NCBI RefSeq assembly: GCF_023028225.1
Contig: NZ_CP095482.1
Location: 1,240,001-1,304,000, forward strand
Direction of reading: 5' to 3'
Origin: Halorientalis litorea
GTDB lineage: Archaea; Halobacteriota; Halobacteria; Halobacteriales; Haloarculaceae
Length of the DNA stretch: 64,000 bases
Part shown: positions 7,702-16,286 of the stretch, one piece after another
Layout: each line of letters opens with the position of its first letter
Numbering within the stretch: the stretch's first letter is position 1
Notes under the pieces: generated by a model
What the model saw: the letters and a program-made list of their open reading frames with translations, nothing else
Database searches by the model: none
What the model was told of the DNA's origin: nothing
Made by a program: the position numbers and the translations under genes

Positions 7702-10700
7702 CTATGTCGTCCGGAGGTGGTCGTGTTGTGGCTCGTACACCTCGCCTTTCTGTTTCAGTTTGTCTATCTCGTGTTCGGCCTTCGACCGCTCCATCCCGGC
7801 CTCCTCCGCCCGTTCGAGGACGCGGTCGACCGGTGCCCCCTCGTCGTACTCGTCCTCGATTTCGGCGATGAGCGTCTTCAGGTTCTTGATGCGGTCCCGC
7901 TGTGTCTTCGAGGTACCCGTCTCGATGACGTCCGCGTCGAGTTCGCCCGTCTCGGGGTCCAACCCGATGGCCTCCAGACACGACCGCACGATTTCGATGA
8001 CGCGTTCGGCGTCCTCCCGCTCGACCGTATCCGACAGCCTGATGCGGGCACTCGCCTCCGCCAACCGCACCAACGCCTCCAGTTTCCGGGCCGTCACCGG
8101 CACCGGGGCGTCCTCGCCGGTCCCACGCGAGCGCAGGTCGACGTAGAACTCCCGTATCGCGCTCTTTGCCTCCTCGGTCATCGTCGGGTAGACGTTCCGT
8201 TTGGCGTAGGCCACGTACTTGCGCAGGAGTTCCGGCTCGATGGTCGGTGCCACGTCCTCGGTGACGCGTTCGACTTCCTCCTCGGTGTAGTCCGAAGCAC
8301 TCGTCTCCGTCCGGTGGGTGTTCAACTCGCCGGCGTAGTTGGTCGTCAGAATGTGCTCGGCGAGGTTCCGGTCCTCCTCCTCGTCGGGCTTGTCCGTCAC
8401 CGTAAAGATGAGGTCGAACCGCGAGATGAGGGCGGGTTCGAGGTCTATCTGCTCGGCGATGGACTCGTACTGGTCGAACCGGCCGTACTTGGGGTTGGCC
8501 GCACCGAGCAGCGAACAGCGCGATTTGAGGGTGGCGTTGATACCAGCTTTCGAGACGCTGATGGAGTTGTGGAGGACGACGCCCTCGCTGACGAACGTGT
8601 TCGTCGGTTCGACGGTCACGTCGTACACCCAGTCACAGGCGTACTCGCCCTCGTTTGGGACCGTCTCTACGTCGGTCACGCGATAGTATCGGAGGTCACA
8701 TCGTCGTTCGAGGGCGTCCGCTCGTCGCTCGAACTCGGTGAGTGTGTCTTCGACAGCGGTACGTGCGGCGTCGGTAAGTTCGCTACGTCTCTCGGCGTCG
8801 TAGCCGCCGTCTTCGGCGTAATGGATCGTGCTGGTCATCTCGCCGATTCGCTCTCCGAGTTCGCGCCCCGACCAGCCGACGGCCCCACGAACGTCGGCCA
8901 GCGTCTCGGCGTCAGTCAGACTGTCCCGCACTTCGTCCGCCCGCTCCCGGAGCGTGTCGAGTTCGTCCTCGACGGTCCCGCTTTGGACACCGAAGCCCTC
9001 GTCGAGATTGGGACGGACCTTGCCGGTCAGTCGAAGTCCGAGCAGCGAGCGTAGCTCCCGTATCTCCCGTGCTGCACTGGTCGGGAGTACGTCGTGATGG
9101 CGTGGCGTCTCTTCGCTCCGCTCGACGAACGCCCGAGCATCGTCGTACCGGTCGTCCGTGGACTCGACGACCCGATCGACGAACTGCTCGGTCGAGTCAC
9201 CCATCACGTAGACCTTCCACGAGTCCTCTGCGGAGTCGTGGTGGATGCGCGAAGCCACGCCGATCTTGGAGAGTGCATCTGCGTAGTCTCTTGCCAGCCC
9301 CGCAGAAGCCGTCGAGAACGACATCGCCTCGCTCTCGACGCCCCCATCGCCAGCGAACGCACCCACGAGGAATCGCCGGATCTCCTCTTCCGAGGCTCCG
9401 AGCACCGCCGCCGGAATTCGCTTGTCCCGTGCGGTATGCATTACCTCGGGGAAATTCTCCTCGAACCAGCGGAAGAGCTTGGTCGAGACCCACCGCTTCG
9501 TGACGGTGCCCGCGGCGTTTGTCGCGTCGGTACTCGCCATCCCGAACACGTCGTGCATCAGGTCAGCCGCCCGGGCGAGCAGGGGTTCGTCCTGGTTCGA
9601 GAACCCGATCTCGTGGGCCGAACCGGCGTCGGAGTGTCCCTCGGCGGTCATCAGACCGAGGAACTCCGCCAGATCCGGGGACAGGTCGTCGGGGAGGTCG
9701 ACGTCTTTCTCTTTGCCCTGCTGACTCTCGGGGTCGAGTTCGACGGGTTCCGCCGAGTTCGGGAGCTTCCGGGGTGCGGGAACGAACGTACCTTCTTCGA
9801 TACTGCTGGCTTCGACCGTCCCCACCTCGCCGCCGTCGTCCACGAACATCGGATGCTCCGGCGTCACCAGCACGTCCCGACCGTTCGAGAACGTCACCCG
9901 GACGAACTCGTCGGGGGCCTCGTGCCTGCTCACCCGGTCGACTGCCGTCTTCTCGACCTCGTTCGCGTCGAGGTCGACCGAGTGAACGCCCACGTCGTCG
10001 ACTGGCAGAATTTCACAGTCCACACCGTCGACGACCTCGTCCGATCGATCGGCCATCCGCTCGTCGACGAATTCACCGATATTCACTCGCCGGCCATCGG
10101 CGAGCAAAACCTCCGAATTCGGGTGGTATGACTGCTGTTCGAGTGCTTCGTGCATGGCCGACCGGTCTTCCGAGTTGTGGACGACCATCCCATTAGCGAC
10201 GAAGTTGTGTGTCCCTTCGACTGTCAGGTCGTACACCTTCGCCTCGCGGTTCGCCTCGATGGTGTCGAGTAGTTCGGCCGCGTCATCGCGAATGTCGGCA
10301 ACTCGTTCTTCCGTGACCGTGCGTACGTCGTCGAACCGATCCGTTTCGACGAGCCCATTGAACCAGCGGGAGACGGTCGAGCCAGCGACACCGACATCGT
10401 GTGCGATATCCTGATACGAAATGCCGTACGTATCGAGTGTCGAATCTATGTCGTCCCACGTGTCAGTAGCCGGCTCGGCGGACAGTAGCTGACGAGCACG
10501 CGGTTCAGCAGTGCCGGTGTCACAGCCCAGCAGATCTGCGAGCCGCTGTTTCTGAAGGGCGATCTGGTCCTCGTTAGCTTTCGTGGACGACACTGTCTCG
10601 ATCGATTGAACTTTTCGCCACTTCACGTCGCGGTAAACCAAGGATTGCAGTCCACTCAAATCGGTCTCCGCGACGGCAGTGACGAACGCCGAGAGACGCT

Positions 10701-13700
10701 CGCGGACGCGTTCTCGGAGTGGCTCGTCGGTCCCCCACAGACGCGATACCTGTTGCTGGCTGTACGCAGTACTGTCCGCGAGCTGTCTCTGTGAGACGTG
10801 GTATCGTTCTCGTAGCTCCGATAGCTGTGCCCAGTCGGCGTTTTCGATGTCCGCCCTGTCGGTCTGTGCCTGCCGCTTGCGTTCTCTGAATGCCTCCAGT
10901 ACCGTCCGGGCTGCACGGAAGGAAATGTTGGCATCCCCGTTCTCGAAGTTGCAGTAGGTCGCATCGGCAAGCCCGCATTCCGACTGGTAGAGACGAAGCG
11001 ATTCTCGTTTCTCTCGGAGCGTCGTTCCGATATCCGGAACCACATCGAGAACCGTCCGGTCACCGGAAGCAGCCTCGATTACGTCGTCGAGTGCCCGTTG
11101 TTTCCTGTCGAGCGTGAAGCCGACGTACCGATCGAACGCAGCCAACGACTCGGCGTCAGTAATCACCAACACGTAGAGGTTTCGGCGGTCGTCCCGCTCA
11201 CGCGTCTGTATCTGGCTGGAGATGCCGAACTCTAAGAGAAGGTGTTTCGTCCCCAGAAGGAGTTCGTAACTGGCCGAGTGCAGCTTCACGTTCCTGCGGT
11301 CGACTGTTCCCTCGCTATCGGCGAGCGCACGTACGAAGGCGGCCTTCGCGGCCCTCCCAGCCGTGGAAACGGCGTCGGGGAGACGCTTGCCGTCGTACGT
11401 TTCGAGGTTCATACCGGCATCGAGTACCGCGTCGGCGTACTCCTTTCCGGGCACACGAACTGTCTCGACCCCGTCCTCACGCTGCTCGCTTGCCGGTCGA
11501 ACCGGTTGCGTGTCGAAAGCATCGCGGCACGCTCGTTCGAAGTCCGCCAGCAGTTCTTCGTCGGCGTTCGTAAACCGAATCCCGTAGACTCCCTCGCTCC
11601 GGTCGTAGTATACGTTCCCGTCACCGGAGAGGTATCCGAGGACGGCAGCCAGTGACGTGGAAATTTTCGAGTTCCGAACGGCTGGCTCTGATGCCGTCGC
11701 GACGCCACCGTCAGCCGCTGGTTCGGACAGCTGACGTGGCACGTAGACCCAGTCGTCGGGTTCGAGTTCTCCCGCTGGTTTCTCGAGTCGCTCTCCACCT
11801 TCGAGGACGAAGAACGGATGGTCCTCAGTCGCGGTCAGTCGCTCGCCGCTCTGGAGCGTCACCCGCGTCAGTTCCTCGGGCGCGTCGTACTCGTGAATCG
11901 CCGTCACCGGTCGGCGGACCAACTGCCCGTCGTCCGTCATCGTCCACGCCTCGATGTCGAGGTCTCTGATGGTCCGACCGCGGGGGAGTTGTTCTATCTG
12001 CCCGCTTTCGGACGCTTCGTTCGCCACTTCCCCGATACGGCAAATTCGGCCGTTCCCGAGGTGAACTAGCGTGTCGCCAGTCACACAGCGCATTTTGTCC
12101 AACTCGTCGACTGCCGCGATACCCTGGTCCGCCAGCACGAGCGCGCCAGCCTCCAACGTCCACTGTTGGCCGTCGCCGAAGTCGTCGCGGACGGCGGCCG
12201 CCGTCAGGCCCGCCGAGGACGACCCCTTCCCCGACGTGTACACTGACCGTGGCGCGATATTTCTGATGTACTGGAGCATGGCCGAATTGTGCGAGACGAT
12301 ACCGTTCGAGAGGTAGTTGTGCGTCTCCGCTACTTCGAGGTCGTAGACCCAGTCGTACTCCGGTTCGACGCGCTCGATGGATTCGATGGGGTCCCAGCGA
12401 AGGTTGTCACTTGTAGGGCCCTGGCGTATACGAATGTCGCCCGCACCCGAATCTTTTCGATCGGTTCGGTAGAATGTCTCCCCCTCAGCCACGTTCGTGA
12501 TACCACCGTCAGAGGCGACATCAGAGTGGAGTCCGCCGTCGCCGCTCGTTGAGATTTCCCGCGGTGTCGCAACGGAATCACCTTCGGACAGGTTCGCGGC
12601 TTTCACTGCCCGGAACCCGTCGGCGTCCGGGACGAACAGCGGGTGTGACGGTGTCACTTCGAGTTCGGTTCCACTCGCCGTCCGGATGCGACACATCCGC
12701 TCCGGTGCCTCCCGCTTCCAGACTTTGGTCGCTCGACTCGAACCGAGCGTGCCGTCGTCCCGGAGCGACGGAACGTCGAAATCGACGTGGTCGTACACGC
12801 CGTCGTCTACCGGTTTCGGGTCGTCCAAGTTCGATTCGACGAGTTCCCGAATCGGCTGTTCCGTCCCGTCGGCGAGCGTCACGGGAGTGTCGCCGCGGAT
12901 GCACTTCCCCGTACCCGGGTCCCCGATGAGGAGCATGTGCAGGTCACCGCGGATGCGGGACTCGTCGGGGAGGTGCTTGGTGACGCCGGAGAACAGTTGG
13001 AGAATCATCGCCAGTTTGGCCTGGCGGTAGCCGTAGATGGAGGGTGCGATGGAGTCGACCATCTGTTCGTAGATGTCCTCCTGTTCGGAGAGGGCGACGA
13101 TTTCCTTCTTGTCCTCGTCGGTGATGTCCATGTCCTCGAACTGTTCGTCCTCGATTTCGACGGTGACGCCGTCCATGTACACGTCGAACATGGGCGATTT
13201 CTCGCCGCGCGTCTCGCGCTGGTCGAGGTTGAGGACGCCCGTGACGCGGACGTGGTCACCCGCCGTCACCTCGCCCGTGATGTCGTCCTCGACGTTCACG
13301 TCGATGTTCTGGGGGGTCTCACCGCCGCGCAGGCCTTCGGGACTCTCCTGCACCCGGAGTTTCTGGGCGTCGACGAACTCCGACTGGTCGTAGTTGATGC
13401 GGAACGGGCCCTGCCGCTCACAGCCCTGACACTCGTGTGGTTCCTGAAAGTCGCCGGCGGCCTGCGGGATGCGGGTGAGCGTGCCACAGCGTTGGCACTC
13501 GAAGGCCGCCGTCGTGACTTTGGGACGCACGTCGGTGGCCTTGCGGACGATGCCTTGCACGCTGATGAGCATGCCGCGGTGGTCGGCGCGAATCTCCCGG
13601 ATTTCGGTCGTCTCGGGGATGTTCTGGACGCGAACGTGGGCCTGCCCGAGTTTCACGTCCACCGGCAGGTCGTACAGGCGGAGGGCCTCCTCGGCGTAGT

Positions 13701-13896
13701 CTTGGAACTGCTCGGGGTGGTTGCGGTAGTCGTCGGCGAGGTCGGGGTCGAACCGGTAGAGTTTCTGCCAATCGACGTAGAGTGACTTCTTCTCGTTGGG
13801 ATACTTCTGTGCGAGGTCACCGATTTCGTTGCGGTAGTAGTTGCGGTAGAACTCCTCAAACAGGTCGATAACCTCCGTGTCCTCCGCGCGAGCCAT
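7702..13896 (-). CDS. mcm: Replicative minichromosome maintenance helicase (MCM) with three inteins
   Basis: The precursor is 2064 residues; removing three inteins leaves a 698-residue MCM, the usual haloarchaeal length. The N-terminal domain has a zinc motif (CQRC...CQGC) and OB-fold; the AAA+ domain carries Walker A GDPGTGKS, Walker B AAVDELDKM, and an arginine-finger region ISRFDLIF. The C-terminal end is a winged-helix region (ERSKAEHEIDKLKQKGE). I start at ATG 13896 (MARAEDTEVIDLFEEFYRNY) rather than the TTG at 13929, because it gives the family length. Extein pieces are precursor residues 1-331, 538-603, 1242-1255 and 1778-2064. The inteins must splice for the helicase to work, since one splits the P-loop and another follows Walker B. 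The 94-residue protein gene follows without a gap. Confidence 0.97.
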   Translation of the reverse strand: MARAEDTEVIDLFEEFYRNYYRNEIGDLAQKYPNEKKSLYVDWQKLYRFDPDLADDYRNHPEQFQDYAEEALRLYDLPVDVKLGQAHVRVQNIPETTEIREIRADHRGMLISVQGIVRKATDVRPKVTTAAFECQRCGTLTRIPQAAGDFQEPHECQGCERQGPFRINYDQSEFVDAQKLRVQESPEGLRGGETPQNIDVNVEDDITGEVTAGDHVRVTGVLNLDQRETRGEKSPMFDVYMDGVTVEIEDEQFEDMDITDEDKKEIVALSEQEDIYEQMVDSIAPSIYGYRQAKLAMILQLFSGVTKHLPDESRIRGDLHMLLIGDPGTGKCIRGDTPVTLADGTEQPIRELVESNLDDPKPVDDGVYDHVDFDVPSLRDDGTLGSSRATKVWKREAPERMCRIRTASGTELEVTPSHPLFVPDADGFRAVKAANLSEGDSVATPREISTSGDGGLHSDVASDGGITNVAEGETFYRTDRKDSGAGDIRIRQGPTSDNLRWDPIESIERVEPEYDWVYDLEVAETHNYLSNGIVSHNSAMLQYIRNIAPRSVYTSGKGSSSAGLTAAAVRDDFGDGQQWTLEAGALVLADQGIAAVDELDKMRCVTGDTLVHLGNGRICRIGEVANEASESGQIEQLPRGRTIRDLDIEAWTMTDDGQLVRRPVTAIHEYDAPEELTRVTLQSGERLTATEDHPFFVLEGGERLEKPAGELEPDDWVYVPRQLSEPAADGGVATASEPAVRNSKISTSLAAVLGYLSGDGNVYYDRSEGVYGIRFTNADEELLADFERACRDAFDTQPVRPASEQREDGVETVRVPGKEYADAVLDAGMNLETYDGKRLPDAVSTAGRAAKAAFVRALADSEGTVDRRNVKLHSASYELLLGTKHLLLEFGISSQIQTRERDDRRNLYVLVITDAESLAAFDRYVGFTLDRKQRALDDVIEAASGDRTVLDVVPDIGTTLREKRESLRLYQSECGLADATYCNFENGDANISFRAARTVLEAFRERKRQAQTDRADIENADWAQLSELRERYHVSQRQLADSTAYSQQQVSRLWGTDEPLRERVRERLSAFVTAVAETDLSGLQSLVYRDVKWRKVQSIETVSSTKANEDQIALQKQRLADLLGCDTGTAEPRARQLLSAEPATDTWDDIDSTLDTYGISYQDIAHDVGVAGSTVSRWFNGLVETDRFDDVRTVTEERVADIRDDAAELLDTIEANREAKVYDLTVEGTHNFVANGMVVHNSEDRSAMHEALEQQSYHPNSEVLLADGRRVNIGEFVDERMADRSDEVVDGVDCEILPVDDVGVHSVDLDANEVEKTAVDRVSRHEAPDEFVRVTFSNGRDVLVTPEHPMFVDDGGEVGTVEASSIEEGTFVPAPRKLPNSAEPVELDPESQQGKEKDVDLPDDLSPDLAEFLGLMTAEGHSDAGSAHEIGFSNQDEPLLARAADLMHDVFGMASTDATNAAGTVTKRWVSTKLFRWFEENFPEVMHTARDKRIPAAVLGASEEEIRRFLVGAFAGDGGVESEAMSFSTASAGLARDYADALSKIGVASRIHHDSAEDSWKVYVMGDSTEQFVDRVVESTDDRYDDARAFVERSEETPRHHDVLPTSAAREIRELRSLLGLRLTGKVRPNLDEGFGVQSGTVEDELDTLRERADEVRDSLTDAETLADVRGAVGWSGRELGERIGEMTSTIHYAEDGGYDAERRSELTDAARTAVEDTLTEFERRADALERRCDLRYYRVTDVETVPNEGEYACDWVYDVTVEPTNTFVSEGVVLHNSISVSKAGINATLKSRCSLLGAANPKYGRFDQYESIAEQIDLEPALISRFDLIFTVTDKPDEEEDRNLAEHILTTNYAGELNTHRTETSASDYTEEEVERVTEDVAPTIEPELLRKYVAYAKRNVYPTMTEEAKSAIREFYVDLRSRGTGEDAPVPVTARKLEALVRLAEASARIRLSDTVEREDAERVIEIVRSCLEAIGLDPETGELDADVIETGTSKTQRDRIKNLKTLIAEIEDEYDEGAPVDRVLERAEEAGMERSKAEHEIDKLKQKGEVYEPQHDHLRTT
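8566..10131 (-). other. Intein 3 of MCM (Ser1, LAGLIDADG homing endonuclease)
   Basis: A 522-residue intein inserted at ALEQQ|SISVSKAG, only 14 extein residues behind intein 2. The first residue is serine (SYHPNSEVLL) rather than cysteine, so the first acyl shift would be N-to-O. Block B is VTPEHPMFV; the C-terminal end is DWVYDVTVEPTNTFVSEGVV plus LHN before the +1 serine. The endonuclease motifs are LGLMTAEGHSD and FLVGAFAGDGGV. A helix-turn-helix-like stretch (VGWSGRELGERIGEMTSTIH) follows. All elements appear intact, so both splicing and homing are possible. Confidence 0.93.
10174..12087 (-). other. Intein 2 of MCM (LAGLIDADG homing endonuclease)
   Basis: A 638-residue intein located after the Walker B sequence, at DKMR|S. 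It begins CVTGDTLVHL and ends FVANGMVVHN before the +1 serine. Splicing blocks include TATEDHPFFVL (block B). The endonuclease has two DOD motifs, LGYLSGDGNVYY and FVRALADSEGTV. Downstream of these are three helix-turn-helix-like segments: a Cro-like one (SLRLYQSECGLADATYCNFE), VSQRQLADSTAYSQQQVSRL, and YQDIAHDVGVAGSTVSRWF. These probably help recognise the homing site. It is unusually long for an intein. GC content looks lower than in the flanking extein, consistent with horizontal spread. Confidence 0.93.
12286..12903 (-). other. Intein 1 of MCM (mini-intein in the Walker A loop)
   Basis: A 206-residue intein inserted between K and S of the P-loop GDPGTGK|S. It starts with Cys1 (CIRGDTPVTL, block A), has a block B with TPSHPLF, and ends with block F/G DWVYDLEVAETHNYLSNGIV followed by HN before the +1 serine. 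No LAGLIDADG endonuclease is present. Between the splicing halves lies a glycine/serine/aspartate-rich linker (about residues 115-165 of the intein) that looks like the remnant of a lost endonuclease. It is therefore expected to splice but not to home. Confidence 0.93.
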
Positions 13897-13991
13897 GTGG
13901 TCTTGCAGTGGTTGTTCCCACTCACTCAAGAAGGTTCGCCATCCCCAGCGAGAGGGGGACCCAACGGACAGAGTTAACAGGTTGTTAATAC

Positions 13992-15122
13992 ATGTCTGGG
14001 ACGATGCGCCGCCGCACTATCCTCGCAACCGCCGGCGTCTTCCTCTCGGCCGGATGTTCGGAGATACTCCCGGAACCCCAGCAGACGGAGACGGACGACG
14101 GGACGACCGAAGCGTCGGAAACGACCGACGGCACCCCTCCATCCGAGACGGCTCCGCCGGGTGAGACACCGACCGAGCGTGAGACCGAACGCACGGACGA
14201 ACCGGACGAGACGGCACAGCCACGAACCGAACCACCGCACCCACGGACAGCACGGCACCTCGACGACGCGCGGTCGAACCTCGGCGACGCGCTCGACCAG
14301 TACGCCGCGGCCGCGGAGGCCGACGACGCGACGCTGCTCGACGTGACTGCCGAGACGGCCATCACCTTCACTCGCATCACGAACCCCGTCAGCGCGGCAC
14401 GACAGGAACTCACGGACCTCCCACGCGAGGCGACCGACGCCCAGCGAGCGACCGCAACGCAGTTGCGCGCCGTGGGTGCCTTCCTCGCGTCTGGGGCACG
14501 CTGTCAGTCGGCACTCAAAGACGCCGACGACGAACTCGACTACATCACCGGCCGCCTCTACGCCGAGCGGACCGGTGCCATCCCGAGTGCCATCGTCGAC
14601 TTGCGGTCGTTCCACAGCACCGCCCGCGACCACCTCGATACCCTCGAAGCCGAGAGTGACCCCGAGGACACCGACGCCTTCGACCGCCTCGACAGCGACA
14701 CCTACACCGCGAAGGTCGAGCAACTCCGTCGGGAAGTCACCGCATTCGGTTCTCTCCCGGACACGCTGTCGGAGTTCCGAACGGGCTTCGATGCCATCGC
14801 CCGCGCCGCCGACGCGTACGTCGACGACAGCTACACCACTGCACGCGACGAGTTCGGGACAGTCATCGACAGCCTCGGTACCGGCGAGGATACCCTCCGG
14901 TCGCTCGACAGTCCGGCTGCTATCGCCGACACCGTCGAGAACCTCGTCGCCGACGCCGCCTCGCTCTCGGCCACCGCCGAGGAATTCAGGACCGCCGCCG
15001 CCGACGGTGCCCGCGGCGTCCGCCCGTCCCGCGACGCCGTCGAGGCGGGACAGGAACACCTCCGGGATGCCAGCGAGCGCGTCCGCGACCTGAATGCTAC
15101 CAATGTACTCCTGCGGGCGTAG
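13992..15122 (+). CDS. Secreted lipoprotein, helical domain (paralog of the convergent neighbour)
   Basis: A 376-residue protein with a twin-arginine-like lipoprotein signal (MRRRTILATAGVFLSAGC; lipobox LSAGC, lipidated Cys at residue 22 counted from the first ATG). A T/E/P-rich linker spans about residues 30-85, then an all-helical domain of about 280 residues with many D/E/A. An ATG at 14004 is the alternative start and places the signal peptide right at the N-terminus. The domain start (DDARSNLGDALDQYAAA, then LLDVTAET) matches the corresponding region of the convergent lipoprotein at 15139-16116. The two genes end 16 nt apart. It acts outside the cell, anchored to the membrane; function unknown. 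Confidence 0.8.
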   Translation: MSGTMRRRTILATAGVFLSAGCSEILPEPQQTETDDGTTEASETTDGTPPSETAPPGETPTERETERTDEPDETAQPRTEPPHPRTARHLDDARSNLGDALDQYAAAAEADDATLLDVTAETAITFTRITNPVSAARQELTDLPREATDAQRATATQLRAVGAFLASGARCQSALKDADDELDYITGRLYAERTGAIPSAIVDLRSFHSTARDHLDTLEAESDPEDTDAFDRLDSDTYTAKVEQLRREVTAFGSLPDTLSEFRTGFDAIARAADAYVDDSYTTARDEFGTVIDSLGTGEDTLRSLDSPAAIADTVENLVADAASLSATAEEFRTAAADGARGVRPSRDAVEAGQEHLRDASERVRDLNATNVLLRA

Positions 15123-15138
15123 TGTGCAGCCGCCGCGG

Positions 15139-16116
15139 TCAGTTGTACGAAACCTCGAAGTCCTCGGCCTCCCGGAGGTACTCTTCGGCCATGTCGAGCG
15201 TATCCGCAACCGAATCCTCGAAGGCGTCGGCGCGTGACGGCAGGTCGTCTTCGAGGTTGTCGAGGTCATCCACCACGTCGTCGAGCGTCTCGGCCGCCAT
15301 ATCCGCCATCTCTTCGGCGTCGTCCTCGTTGCCGTAGTCGGCCTCTTCTCGCGCCTCCTCGATGTCTTCGACAGCAGCGTAAATGCTCAGCAGCGCGTCG
15401 TTGAGGTCGACCAGCACGCTCCGTTCGTGCTCGAACTGCGTGATTTTCCGGTCGTACTCGTCGCTACTGATTGTACTCGTCGCGTCGGTGCTCGCGGCGT
15501 CGACGTTGTCACGCACCTCGGTAAGCGGTTGTTCCGTGTTGTCGACGACATCGCTGAGGGTGTCGAGGGTCGATTCGATGGTGTCCTCGTCCCTGTCGTC
15601 GGCTTCGAGTGCCGCGCGCGCCTCGGAGGTCGTGTCGTGGCCGAGAATCAGTCGGGCTTGGAGGTCGGCCGCGTACGTCAGGAACCGTTCCATCTCCATC
15701 AGCGAGGCGACGAGCTGTTCCTGTTCGTCGGTCGCAGCGAGGTCCTCCGCGTCGTTGGTCGCCGTCTGGACCGCGTCCAGTTTCAGCAACACGGTGCGGG
15801 CGTCGAACTCCTCGGTCTCCGCAGAGACGTTCAGCAGGTCGTCCGTCGTCCCACCGGTGTAGGTGTAGACGGCCTCTCTGAGGTTGTTCTGCGCAATCCG
15901 TATCTTCTCTGCTGCGGCAGTCTGGTCACCGGTCGGTGTCTGCGTCGTTTCGGTCGTCGTCGGTGTCGGTTCCGGCGTCTCGGTCGGTTGTTCCGTAGTC
16001 GGGGTACTCGTCGGCTCCGCCGTCGGCCGTTCGGTCTGTCCCGATTCCGGGTCTGTCCCACTGAAACACCCCGCCACGAGCGGGGTCAGGGCTGCCAGGA
16101 GGGCGCGTCGCTTCAT
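15139..16116 (-). CDS. Secreted lipoprotein, helical domain (paralog of the convergent neighbour)
   Basis: A 325-residue protein with signal MKRRALLAALTPLVAGC (lipobox LVAGC, Cys17), a T/P/E-rich linker of tandem TPTxE-type units (about residues 25-68), then an acidic helical domain. RIAQNNLREAVYTYTGG and LLNVSAET align with DARSNLGDALDQYAAAAEA and LLDVTAET of the facing gene. I therefore infer a duplicated, inverted gene pair. The C-terminal 90 residues are extremely acidic (EEADYGNEDDAEEMADMAAE), as in other halophilic surface proteins. An AT-rich region separates its start from the divergent membrane-protein gene. No enzyme motif is visible. Confidence 0.8.
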   Translation of the reverse strand: MKRRALLAALTPLVAGCFSGTDPESGQTERPTAEPTSTPTTEQPTETPEPTPTTTETTQTPTGDQTAAAEKIRIAQNNLREAVYTYTGGTTDDLLNVSAETEEFDARTVLLKLDAVQTATNDAEDLAATDEQEQLVASLMEMERFLTYAADLQARLILGHDTTSEARAALEADDRDEDTIESTLDTLSDVVDNTEQPLTEVRDNVDAASTDATSTISSDEYDRKITQFEHERSVLVDLNDALLSIYAAVEDIEEAREEADYGNEDDAEEMADMAAETLDDVVDDLDNLEDDLPSRADAFEDSVADTLDMAEEYLREAEDFEVSYN

Positions 16117-16252
16117 GTATCACGCCGTGAGCTTCGTACCAATAAAGGTACAGTCTTTGTCTGACGCTCGTCTGACGCAAAGCGCGTTCAGAGCGATTCT
16201 CTCATGCTTTCACAGATATACCGGGAGTTAATTGTAAGATATTTTTGAAAAT

Positions 16253-16262
16253 TCATATATAT
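16253..16262 (+). promoter_or_regulatory. TATA box of the following membrane-protein gene
   Basis: TCATATATAT is the only strong AT run here and lies 25-34 nt before the ATG at 16287, the geometry of a leaderless haloarchaeal promoter. Confidence 0.5.
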
Positions 16263-16286
16263 CGCCGCGGCCGTCGTTCCGGTAGG

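Noticed and set aside
7459-9054. 531-codon plus-strand frame opposite mcm
   Set aside because: Shadow of the MCM and intein coding sequence; no start context, no domains.
13897-13929. TTG start for MCM adding 11 residues
   Set aside because: The ATG at 13896 gives the usual 698-residue extein and a family-like N-terminus.
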